Made by a program: the position numbers and the translations under genes | Notes under the pieces: generated by a model | Seen by the model: only the letters and a program-made list of their open reading frames with translations | Database searches by the model: none | What the model was told of the DNA's origin: nothing | Part shown: positions 1 through 9,947 of the stretch, one piece after another | Layout: each line of letters begins with the position of its first letter | Numbering within the stretch: the stretch's first letter is position 1 | NCBI RefSeq assembly: GCF_001653235.2 | Contig: NC_035795.1 | Location: 3,045,001 to 3,109,000 of the forward strand | Direction of reading: 5' to 3' | Length of the DNA: 64,000 bases | From: Pochonia chlamydosporia 170 | Lineage: Eukaryota; Ascomycota; Sordariomycetes; Hypocreales; Clavicipitaceae

Positions 1-50
1 CCGTGTCTAACCAAAGCCAGGGCCTACCTTGCAAACACCGTCTTTAGAGC

Positions 51-920
51 TCAAACGAGCTGACCCCAGACAACAATTTCTTCAATCCTCGCACCCTCAT
101 TCTCAAGCTCCGCCTTCACCCGTCCCGGCAAGGCATCAAGCTGCTCAGCACTAAAGGAAGTTGCCACGCTTCTCGCAACGGCTGTCAGTGGTGCCACGGG
201 TCCTATAATGCCATTGGCACTGCGAGCACGCATCTCCGGTTTCGCCAGCTTCCCAATATCACACAGGATTCGTCTTTCCTGCACGTTCTTCAAGCCCGCC
301 TCTTGAAGCATCTGCTTCATCTCATTCGCGAAGTTACCCACGCCAATGGCTGTCCAAACTTCCGAGGTCATCTTAGCGAAGTCAGTCATCGCGGGTCCTA
401 GAGTGCCCTTTGGCGGCTGGAAGGCATTCATTTCCATGAGCTGAACCCAGCCGCCGGGTTTTACCATGGAAATGATGTTTTTCACAACCTCAATGGGTTT
501 GCCCGGAGCAGAGCCGGCGAGACTACCTCGTATGTGCACGAGGTCCAGCGAGTTCAAGAGATGCTCTGGCCATGGGTCCTTGAAAGAATGCTTGAAGTAT
601 GTGATGCCGTCTGGCGTCTCTGGGAAGAGCTCAGGCTCGATGTCACTGCCAAAGTACTCGTGTTGTACTGAGAGCGGACTGCGCACATCGCGGAGCCAGA
701 TGCCTTTTGACCATATTAGCGTGGTCTCGAAGGATGTCAAGGGTTACAAACCATCGGCGGTGCCGGAATCTAGTATTCTCTTTCCCGGCTCCTGGAGGTT
801 AATGGGAGCTAAGACGAGCTTGCCATCCATGGCATCCAGGAAAACAGCGTGGAGATCAGCAAGGCGCTGCAGCTCGGCCGTGTGGCCGGCTTTCTTGGTC
901 ATATTCATAAAGTTGTCCAT
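51..920 (-). CDS. SAM-dependent methyltransferase 1 (UMTA/LaeA-like, PsoC-type)
   Basis: Two exons, 920-752 and 703-51, around a 48-bp GT..AG intron (751-704), giving 273 residues. Seen: the SAM-binding motif ILDSGTADG (residues 49-57) is completed across the splice, followed by VKPGGWVQLMEM (about 137-148) and the family-typical C-terminus VVWGQ. This fungal class I methyltransferase family includes LaeA-like regulators and natural-product O-methyltransferases. The start is the first ATG, just upstream of the conserved region; a tail of about 45 residues before motif I is normal. It is divergent from the P450 at 1482 and shares the 921-1481 promoter with it. A second member of the same family lies at 17325-18293. 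In a pseurotin-like cluster this type of enzyme is PsoC. The family is clear; the substrate is inferred from context. Confidence 0.85.
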
Positions 921-1481
921 TTTAGTATAATATTGTGGTTTCGCTAGTATTTGACTCGCCTATCAACAAATGCGAAACTAAGAGAGGGTTTGCCGTGTAC
1001 ACATACTTATGTAAACTACACGACATGTCTCTGCACAGTAACAAATCTCGACAATACATCGTAACCCAGTCTGACTTCAAACGGAACTGGCTAGGTCTTG
1101 GCTTGGCAGACTGTTGAGTGCAATGTGCCGAAAGAGTGGCGCTCAAGGCTACCGAGGGCGGTCCGCTTACCAAAAATGGTGCGCATCGCCGAAGTGGACC
1201 GCGTGCCGAATTTACTCGCTGGCTGAATGTTTGATGCAGAGGCTATAACATACTTGGTTCTTCGGATCCTTGTGGGTTTATATGTAGTATTCTCCGAATT
1301 ATGTATTGCAATATGTGTGGAATTATCTTAACGTATGTATGTATTTACACGATACTGGTATTCAACCCGAGTTCTAGGTACGTTCCTCCATGTCCATACT
1401 AGAACCTGTAGCACGTAAATGCAGTGAAAGCGAAAAAATTGAACAATTAAACGAATTAGGTAGTATAATTTTCACACAATC
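921..1481. promoter_or_regulatory. Shared intergenic promoter of methyltransferase 1 and P450
   Basis: This 561-bp divergent intergenic region holds no credible gene; the short open frames here have no family features. It carries three copies of GCCGAA (1127-1132, 1188-1193, 1205-1210) and a CGG-T-CCG palindrome (1159-1165), which could be half-sites for a Zn2Cys6 regulator. Bases 1058-1105 also translate to a stretch resembling the end of the MetAP1 zinc finger (see findings). Confidence 0.4.
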
Positions 1482-3254
1482 ATGGCCGTGTTATCGCAAG
1501 TATGCTGGTTAGCATTTCTGGGAGTCCTACTTCATTACATCTCTGATGTTTTCCTGAAGCACCGGCGGATGAAAAGTGCCAAGATTCCACCAGGACCTAG
1601 AGGTACACACGTATTCATATTTTCAATGCTCTAATTACTGAATTATAGCTGATAACCTACTGATAGGTTGGCCTTTTTTTGGAAACGCCTTGGAACTGGC
1701 TTCATCCAATAGCAACACCATCACTGATATCTTTCGCAATTGGGCTCAGCAGCATGGTTCTGTGACGCAATTTAGCGTCATGGGGGCGAAACAAGTGGTT
1801 CTATCTGATGAGAAGATTGTGAAAGAGCTATTTGTCAAGAGGGGAAATAGGTATTCTGATCGAGGAGCCCCTCATGCAGTGGAATATATATCAATGAATC
1901 AAAACCCAGGTTTCAGACCCAAGGACGGTGAGTAATTTTGGCTGTTGGAAGGGGTTTTGTGGTTTTGTATGATCTATACTGATAATCGATAGAGGGCTGG
2001 CGTCGTCAGAGAAACTTGATGCACAGCGCGGTCTCCATCACCTCCATTAATAAATACCAAAAATTAATGGATAATGAAGCAATCATCACTGTTCATGCGT
2101 TGCATCAATCGCCGCTGTCATTTGACAAAGAGTTTCTACGGTACTCTTACTCCGTCCTCACCAGTTCGCTGCTTGGATTCTCAGTGCGCTCCGCCTCTGA
2201 CACCTATATTCAACAAAACGAAGAGTTCACTGCCGAAATCATGAAGTCTTTCCGTCCAGATTGCTTTCCCAGTAACGTGTTCTCATTTCTGAGAAAAATG
2301 CCCTTCTGGCTGGTCCCAAGTTTGAGAACAATGGAGAGACTTCGAAAAGAGTACGTTGCGCAAATGTGGTTGTTCAGGAGCAAGATCGAGAAAAGTGTCA
2401 GAGACGGTTCAGCAACGGAGTCTATCTATAAGCACTTCCTTTTGAACCGGGGTGATTACGCCGTTACGGACGAGGAATCTGTTCATACATTCCAAGGTAT
2501 GATAGACGGTGGGACGCGCTCTCCTCACAACAACTTGCTCACATTCCTATTCTTGATGATGGAGTATCCTGACTGGCAGAGGAGGCTTCAGGAGGAAGTA
2601 GACCAGGTCGTTGGAAAAGATAGGATGCCATGCCACGAGGATATTCCCAACCTACCTACAGTGAGAGCCATAGTGAAAGAGGGAGTCCGATACAGGAGCA
2701 TAGTGGCAGAAATGGGCATAACCCATTGCCTTAGTGAGGATGATGTTTATGAGGGCTACTTTTTTGAAAAAGGAACAGTGTTCCATGCGCCATTCGAGTG
2801 AGTCTTGGTTTTCAAAAATTGCCTCATTCCCATGTTCAATCCCGCTAATTCTGCTAGATCTATCCTCATGGATAAGGAAACATATCCGGACGGACTCCTG
2901 TTCAACCCTGCACGTTGGCTTGAACCCAGCTATCCAACCTTCAAGGAACCTTTAACTACTTACCCAAATTGCCACAATTTTCCAGCTTTTGGGTATGGTA
3001 GACGAGCTTGCCCAGGAGTTGAGTTTGCGGAACGCACCTTGGTCATCATAATTGCCAAATTGGGATGGGCAGTAAACATCCGGTGGCCTCGGGACGAATT
3101 TGGTAAAGAGCTTCGGGAGAAGCTTCGGTATGAGCCGGTGCCTGCCCCGAGACCTATGAATTTTGGCTGCAGCATCGAGGCTCGGGGCCCGGACCGGGTC
3201 AAGGTTGTTCAGAGGGCAGCTGAGAAATTGAATGAGGAATACCATTTGGCGTAA
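1482..3254 (+). CDS. Cytochrome P450 monooxygenase (microsomal, natural-product type)
   Basis: Four exons, 1482-1602, 1667-1927, 1993-2797 and 2858-3254, with introns of 64, 65 and 60 bp; 527 residues. Seen: an N-terminal membrane anchor (about residues 6-26), the proline hinge PPGPRG, the C-helix DEGWRRQRN, a degenerate I-helix (GMIDGGTRS), the K-helix ExxR as EGVR, the PERF-region ARW, and the heme loop FGYGRRACPG with the axial cysteine near residue 447. It has the normal length of a fungal class II P450 and resembles OrdA-like enzymes. All key residues are present, so it should be active. In the Aspergillus fumigatus supercluster the P450s are PsoD and FmaG; I cannot say which this matches. 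It is convergent with the hydrolase at 3827-5176. Confidence 0.92.
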
Positions 3255-3826
3255 ACTGGCGAAAATGAGTACACAGGGCACGGGTAAGATTGTCCCTTGC
3301 GGAGAGCCAGCTATGGCAAGGTTTCATCGGCTTGCTTGGGTGTATGCAGGTTTGGATGATGAGAGCTCTTTTTTTTAGCAAGTTTAGAACGCTATGAATC
3401 ATTAAGCAATCAGGCTTAACGTTGTCATCATCGCAACTGAGCTATGTGCTGGTGATATCGGATCCAGGACTATGGCATTATGAGTATCTCTCCACTTTAC
3501 GTGTCCCAGATTTCCACCTTGGTCGTACTTCTTCTCGATTTGGGTCTACAAGCCGATTAGTCTTTCTGGGGGCAACTCACCACTAGTGTCGCAACTGCCC
3601 CCAGCCCGACATACCTCTGAGGAATTTGTCGCGGTTACGAAGCTATTTCGTATGTGCGTACGCCATTTTTTAGTTGTACAACATGGTGATTGTCCCAAAC
3701 CGTTCTGATGTCCATGAACTTGGAGGTAACAATATGCTACCGGCAGTAGGAAGACGGTGACGACTATTTGCTTGCAAGTTTAAAGAATCGCCGGTACTAG
3801 TGACCAAATTTTAGATAATCATGGAT
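3255..3826. other. Intergenic spacer between convergent genes
   Basis: This 572-bp stretch lies between the 3' ends of the P450 and the hydrolase. It probably holds both 3' UTRs and polyadenylation signals. I see no gene. Confidence 0.5.
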
Positions 3827-5176
3827 CTAATGTTTTCTATCCCAAGATTCTATTGCAATTGATGCCACATCTCTACCACGCGACACGGCAATCTCATGCC
3901 CCCCCTTCAAAACTCTCACGTCAACAGACTCTCTACAGAGAAGCGCTTCAGCATCTTCTACCAACTCGTCCTTTACAACAATAGCATCACTCTCCGCAGT
4001 AATGAGGCAAATACGCCCACCCGGTAGACCCGGTGGTGCATTCGTTGTTCGTCGCCGCCGTAGTTCATCCGCAAGCACTCTCCAGGTTCTATCATGGCGT
4101 CTATAGACGAGAGAGCTACGCAGGGAGCTCAAGTACGAAGAGACAAATCCATCATTGTTCCTCAACTGCCATCGAACCACATCGCCGATTCTCACGCCCT
4201 GTCGATCAGCTGCGATAGGCACGTCGTCAAAGTCGACTTCAGCGTCCTTGACCTGTTCGGGGACGTCTGCACTCGGAGCGCCATTTCTCGGCTCCAAGCT
4301 GCTATGGAGGATCCTTAGGCGTAACCAGTCTGGTATTACGCCTGAGGAGTAGAGAAATTGGCTTCGGGGGCTTATGTGCGATGTACGGATTAGGCCTCCC
4401 GGGCAGATGAGGGTCACAGACCGAAGCATACTCGCGTGGTAGGCAGCGAATGCTACAGCCACTGATCCGCCGAGAGAAAATCCGACAATATGGAAGGCAG
4501 ACGATCCAGTCCAGGACAGCGACGAAGATGAGAGAACAAGCAGGATCTGAGTAGTGTAGAGCCGAGCGTCATGTTTTAAGTCATCTGGCGTATCTGAGTA
4601 GCCTCTGCCAAAGAAATCTGTCATAAAAATTGTAAGCAAAGATCATCCCATTCATAGAGTACTATATGAATTTGTGTCTTTCGGAATAGAACTTGGAATG
4701 ATGATTGTCATCCAACTGTGCTACCGGGGGATAATGCAAGACGCACCAAAAATCATGACTCTGTAGCCCTTTTTGACAAATTCTTTCGCCATATCGCCCA
4801 ATGCTATACACGGAGTGCTGAGACCGTGCATCATCAAGACTTTCTCCCCATTTTCAGGGCCCCATTCAAACACTTGAATCGTTCCATATATAGTGTTGAA
4901 CTGTCTTCCTCCAGGAAAGGCATCCATCGGGTACGGTAGCTCATCCTCCGTGGCCTTCGCATCCGCTGATCGTTGGCCTTTGCCTGCTTCCACACGAGTC
5001 CTAGCCCGCGTAATCGTCTGCTCTTCAGGAAGATGTTGCACATCGCTAAGAGTTGGTCGAATCTGTAAATATAGAGCGAGGGAGGCCGCTGCAGCGGTAA
5101 CTCCTAGCAGAGGCGCTTGCCTGATGGCCTGCCGAATTGCTAACAGTGGGTTTAGATCAAACATTCTGGAGAACAT
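3827..5176 (-). CDS. Alpha/beta hydrolase with N-terminal membrane segment
   Basis: Two exons, 5176-4747 and 4617-3827, with a 129-bp intron (4746-4618); 406 residues. The splice joins GYRVMIF to DFFGRGYSD, a typical strand and turn of the fold. Seen: a hydrophobic helix at about residues 22-40, an oxyanion-region HGLSTP, the nucleophile elbow GFSLGGS (Ser about 192) and a late GGHE (His about 384). An acid residue should lie between them; the D in TAESDAIV is a candidate. The normal Ser-His-Asp fold suggests a hydrolase or acyltransferase. The pseurotin and fumagillin clusters each carry genes of this superfamily (PsoB; FmaC), so a role in product release or transfer is plausible but inferred. 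It shares strand with the MetAP2 gene upstream. Confidence 0.85.
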
Positions 5177-5671
5177 GGCATTTACTTCCCGAGACGACTC
5201 CCGGATAGCTGTCTAGATAGATATCTGCGGCCCATACCGCCTCAACTCATCGATATTTGTCTGGCATCACCTCGGAGAAGGATAAGCATGATGCAAGGCT
5301 GATTATCTCCCCCGGGGTCGGTGGTCCCGCTTCGGCATATCATACGTGGCGGCGTCCCGAAAACCCAGTTTACGGCCCAAATAGGTAGTTTCCGAAAACA
5401 ACCGAAAGATCGGGATTCCAACTGCCCGCTTCAATCATGTAGGAGCCAAATCAGCGCCAGCCACCCTCAAAATACTATCGGTAACAAACTGGGATCTCAT
5501 ATCACGCCCACTAACAGGCAAAAGTACGATGAGATGTAGACTCGAGTTCAAAGGACTAATCCTAGCCTCAACTAGCAAAGAAAGGAGTGACGCGATGTCT
5601 GCCATTAACGGGGCGACAATCAACCCAGAACGTTCCCTTGGATTACCATTTCGTCGGGAGGGTGACTTTTC
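5177..5671. promoter_or_regulatory. Probable promoter of the hydrolase, plus MetAP2 3' flank
   Basis: This 495-bp gap has no credible gene. It contains CGG-N6-CCG (5228-5239), CGG-N5-CCG (about 5319-5329) and TTCGGC (5331-5336), all possible Zn2Cys6 sites by shape only. Confidence 0.3.
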
Positions 5672-7210
5672 TCAGTAATCTTCTCCACGACTAATAACCT
5701 CTTTCACCGTAGGCCTGAGCAGAATTGTCTGATGTACTTCTATTAATCGGGGATCTTCTGAGTCAATTAGGATTGTGACTTACATGCTCAAATTGGGCTG
5801 TGTATGACCCTTTCTGGTCAACCAGAGGGGGATAATCCTCGACAATGCCGGATTTGACTAGATGGTTTAGCTGCATAACTGTCAGCCACGAGAAAAAAAA
5901 CAACTCGAAGGTTACAGGAACACCATACACCGAGTAGATATTTCTCGTGCCCGATTCTATCCAAATATCGTCGGCAGAAGGGAAGAGTACTAAAATTCTT
6001 CTTAATGCTATACAGCAACGACTTTGCTGAAGAGAGATGCAAGTCCGCTTTAGGCGCATCACTGCGTAGAGCATAATGTGAGACTTCACCCTGATCGTAG
6101 ACCTTGCCTTTTCCAGTACTACCAAAGGGCTCAATGGCGAAGACATCACCTTCTTCCATCTTAGTGGTATCGTTCGTCTTCACAGAGGGAACGCTCTTTG
6201 AGCCGTGGATGCTGTAGTGCAAGATGCTATGCCCGGTTATATTCCTAATCGGCTTGATTGGGTAGGTCGTCCCATTGATTTCGCATTCGTAGCTTTCCAT
6301 GGCTTCCTGAATGTATCCACCAAGCTCGCCAAGTCGAACGTCAATTCCGGCTTCACGGACGCCAGTATTTGTCGCGTCCTTAACGGCTGCAAGGAGATTG
6401 TCGTACATCGGATCAAACGCCATTGTGAAGGCGCTATCAACGATGCGGCCATTTACATGCACGCCAATGTCAATCTTCATCACATTATTATGCTGAAGGA
6501 CAGTCTTGTTGCCGCTATTTGGGCTGAAGTGGGCAGCAATCTCATCAATGTTTAGGCCAGTTGGGAAAGCCATTCCAGCATGAATTGCATCGCCTTCGGA
6601 TAGGCCATCGTGTCCGACTAAACGACGAACGCTGTCCTCAATGCCATTAGCGATCTCGGTGAGCATCTGACCCGGCTTGATATTTTTCTGCGCCCACTGG
6701 CGGACCTGACGATGCGTCTCGGCTGCTTGACGATAATCAGAAAGAAAATCACTATTGAGCATATCTAGATGACGCTTCTCCTCGTTGGTAGTACGATATC
6801 GGTTCTCATTGGAGTATTCGACTTCTTCGCCTTTAGGGTATGTGTCGTTCGGAAACAATTGGGACACGAGAACTGACGGAGGTTCGGTCTGGGCAGTCGG
6901 AGCCTTCTTCATCTTCTTCTTCTTCTTGTTCTTCTTCTTATTCTTCTTTTTCGTGGCACCAGATTCACCAGCGGCAGCGGTAGATTCAGTGATGTTTTCG
7001 TCCGCGTCGTCCTCGGATTCTGCCCCAGAGTCTGCTGCATTAGCACCCCCGGATGTGGTCCTGTTGCCGCCAGCGGAACCATGGGCACTGTCAGATTCTT
7101 TGGCTGCCCATGCTCCTGTTAGCTAGTGTTCCTACTATCAAAAATGCGGAAGAGACGTATTACATACCGCTGAGCGCCTTGGGATTATTATCGGGGGCTC
7201 TGGCAGCCAT
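5672..7210 (-). CDS. Methionine aminopeptidase type 2
   Basis: Four exons, 7210-7168, 7115-5931, 5878-5784 and 5728-5672, with introns of 52, 52 and 55 bp; 459 residues. It removes the initiator methionine from nascent proteins in the cytosol. Seen: an acidic then lysine-rich N-terminal tail (about residues 45-85) as in eukaryotic MetAP2, then the pita-bread domain with metal ligands Asp230, Asp241, His310, Glu343 and Glu440. The pocket context AAHFSPNSG keeps the histidine (about 210) that matches the residue fumagillin alkylates in human MetAP2. Ala341 in FAIEPFG is also kept, the position where threonine gives ovalicin resistance in the human enzyme. It is divergent from a MetAP1 gene 383 bp away, inside a biosynthetic cluster. 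A self-resistance copy is likely but inferred. Confidence 0.93.
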
Positions 7211-7593
7211 CGTGTTTGCCTAGACCTTGCAATTTGGGATGATGGTGTGGACAAGAACGACGGGTGGCTGAGACCCCGCTCGCCGCTAAAATCTAGGATA
7301 GCTGCTGCCAACCTCAAAAAGGGAAGGTGCCCGAAGTGCTAATTCCGGCTAGCGGGGGTCTAGTAGCGATGCACCTATCGGGGCACCTCCATCAAATGGG
7401 GACATCGATTAACTGATAACATTGAACTTAAGCCATCGAGCCTTCATCCCACCAAGCTCCACCGTTCATCACTTGACTCGTTTTGCGGCGAGGTGAAGCT
7501 GCTTTTGAGCGTCGCGAGACCTGCTGACAATCTCTGGCCCTGACCACATTTGGAGTGTTCCACTGCAGCCGTCTTAGAACAGCGAAAGCCACC
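7211..7593. promoter_or_regulatory. Bidirectional promoter of the MetAP2/MetAP1 pair
   Basis: This 383-bp region separates the two start codons and must hold both promoters. It is rich in CGG/CCG triplets but has no clear TATA box. The layout suggests co-expression of the two aminopeptidases. Confidence 0.5.
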
Positions 7594-8996
7594 ATGGTCG
7601 AGTCATCCAAGATGAAGTGCCTCGGAGCAGACTGCGAAAATGATGCTGGAGCGTTGCAGTGCCCAACTTGCCTGAAGGTGGGCTTGAAAGACAGCTATTT
7701 TTGCACTCAAGATTGCTTCAAGAGAAATTGGGTCGGTCTAGGTGTCCTCTCCCCACCAGAGCTTAGCTGAACAATCTTATCCTGTAGAACCAACATAAGG
7801 CGGTACACAAGATAGCACAAGGCAAGACACAAAATGGTACCGTCCACAACATCATTCCCCCCTCCCCAAAGGTTGTCTCTAAATGCAATGCAGTGGCTGG
7901 ATTTTACAATCCTTTCCCATCTTATGCCTTCACTGGCTCCGTCCGACCTGTCTATCCGCTTTCTCCGATGCGAACCGTGCCCAAGTCCATACCGCACCCG
8001 GACTGGTCTGTGACTGGGATCCCCAAGGCTGAACGGCGCTTGAATAGGTCAAAAATCGACTTGCTAGACGCCAAAGGGCAGGAAGCAATGCGCAAGGTTT
8101 GTAGATTAGCCCGAGAAGTACTTGACATAGTCGCCGCAGAGCTCAAGCCAGGCATTACCACGGATTATCTCGACAAGGTCTGCCACAACGCCTGTGTAGA
8201 ACGGAAAGTAAGCGCGACTCCCTCCAAGATGAATCTGACTACATCTAACCTTGATAGTCGTATCCTTCTCCCTTGAATTACAATCACTTCCCTAAATCAT
8301 TGTGTACTTCTCCGAATGAAGTTGTTTGTCACGGAATACCCGATCAGCGAATCCTTCTGGATGGTGATATCCTGAATCTCGACATCTCACTATACCACGA
8401 GGGCTATCACGCCGATCTAAACGAAACGTATTATGTAGGGGATCGAGCCAAGGCGGACCCGGACTCGGTCAGAGTAGTGGAGACGACGCGGGAATGCTTA
8501 GACATGGCAATTGCGCTCGTCAAGCCCGGGACACCGATACGAGATTTTGGTGCCGTCATCGAGAAGCATGCCAAATCCAGAAACTGCACTGTAGTCGCGA
8601 CCTGGGGTGGCCATGGCATCAACACCGAGTTCCACCCCCCGCCGTGGATACCTCACTATGCTAAGAATAAGGCAGTTGGGGTGTGCAAACCCGGAATGAC
8701 CTTCACCATTGAGCCCATACTCGCGCTGGGCAAATCTCGGGAAGTGTACTGGCCAGATAACTGGACAAACGTCACTGTGGATGGTAAACGGACTGCTCAA
8801 TTTGGTGTGTACAGGTGGTCATTTTGCCAGGCGCCTATTCCCGAACACTAACAAATGTCTAGAGCACACCATGTTGGTCACTGAAACAGGCGTCGAGGTC
8901 TTGACGGCAAGAAAAGAAAATTCTCCAGGCGGCCCAATACCAATGCCGGCGACTCCAAGTGACACAGCAAAGACCAATGGCGCTACCCACGCATAG
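7594..8996 (+). CDS. Methionine aminopeptidase type 1 with N-terminal zinc finger
   Basis: Four exons, 7594-7731, 7788-8207, 8258-8804 and 8863-8996, with introns of 56, 50 and 58 bp; 412 residues. The start sits in ACCATGG. Seen: a MYND-like finger (cysteines at about residues 9-41, ending CFKRNWNQHK across intron 1), then the catalytic domain with Asp228, Asp239, His305 ([10 protein letters not shown]), Glu338 (TFTIEP) and Glu369 (AQFEHT). Intron 1 uses a weak donor (GTCGGT), chosen because it restores the finger sequence. The C-terminus runs about 30 residues past the catalytic fold and is Pro/Thr-rich. MetAP1 is naturally insensitive to fumagillin-type inhibitors, with Thr336 at the discriminating position. 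Next to MetAP2 in this cluster it looks like a bypass resistance gene, as in the A. fumigatus supercluster. Confidence 0.93.
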
Positions 8997-9947
8997 TGTT
9001 CGGCCCTGCGATGCGTTACCCGGTTAAATAACATCAGATGGCTTGTGTGGAGCTTTATTTGGGCAGGCAGGCGGATAGTTGCAAGTGAGAGGTTGTCAAA
9101 CATTTGGAGGTATGCACAGCCAGATGGCCAGTTAAATCGGCAGCCTTGCTGTAGTTACCAACAAATGTACACTGGTGACCGAAGAGTTCAAGAGTACCGA
9201 GACCAGACCGACGGCGTAGTAACACAGAGCTCATCTGAAAACAGACCCAAGTGCAACATGGTCAGACGACACCCGACGTGAATGTGAACATTGAAGCTTC
9301 TGTGCAGCAAAGTTCGAACATGGCCGGCACCTCATGTCATGCTAAGCTTGCGCTTCCAGATGGGACCATGTACCGGCTACCTAGGTAGTTCAAATATGGT
9401 CAACTTAAGGTGCTTAAACCCTGCCGGAGACTGCGAGATGCCAATGAATCGGCGCCATGAATGGGACCAGACTCGGTTCAGGCACTGCCTTTAACATGGG
9501 GTTAACCCAAGCGGTAGCATCCATTGATCAAAATTGATGGCACCAACATTTGAAGTCCCCACGCCGAACCGCCGAACTGGCCGAATGGGCCGAAATGCTC
9601 TATATTTTGTCAGGGTGCGCCTGGTGCCTGCATGTCAATGGGTCTGGTGCGTTAGCGTAGGCCTGGCAGTTTTTCACCAGACGTAGATGGTGTCCTTCGA
9701 TTATTAGAGACAGCACCCTTTAAAATACAGAGTAAAATGTTTTAGCGTACAGGTTGAAACATTACACTTAGTACCTATTACGTTTATCATTCATATGATT
9801 GTGTTCTGAAATACAGCACTTGCTGCAACCACCACGAGCGGCCGCTGTCTGAGCCTCGTATACATTCAGTAAGACAAGGAAACCATTGTACTTTTCACGA
9901 CCCAAGGCAGCTTATCAGTTGACTTCCTTGTTTCGTTTCATTCCAGA
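8997..9947. promoter_or_regulatory. Upstream region of the acyl-CoA synthetase with GCCGAA array
   Basis: This 951-bp intergenic region shows no gene. Four direct copies of GCCGAA start at 9563, 9571, 9580 and 9589, spaced 8, 9 and 9 bp apart, about 355-385 bp before the synthetase ATG. Regular same-strand spacing near one helical turn suggests cooperative binding of a regulator (inference). Confidence 0.4.
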
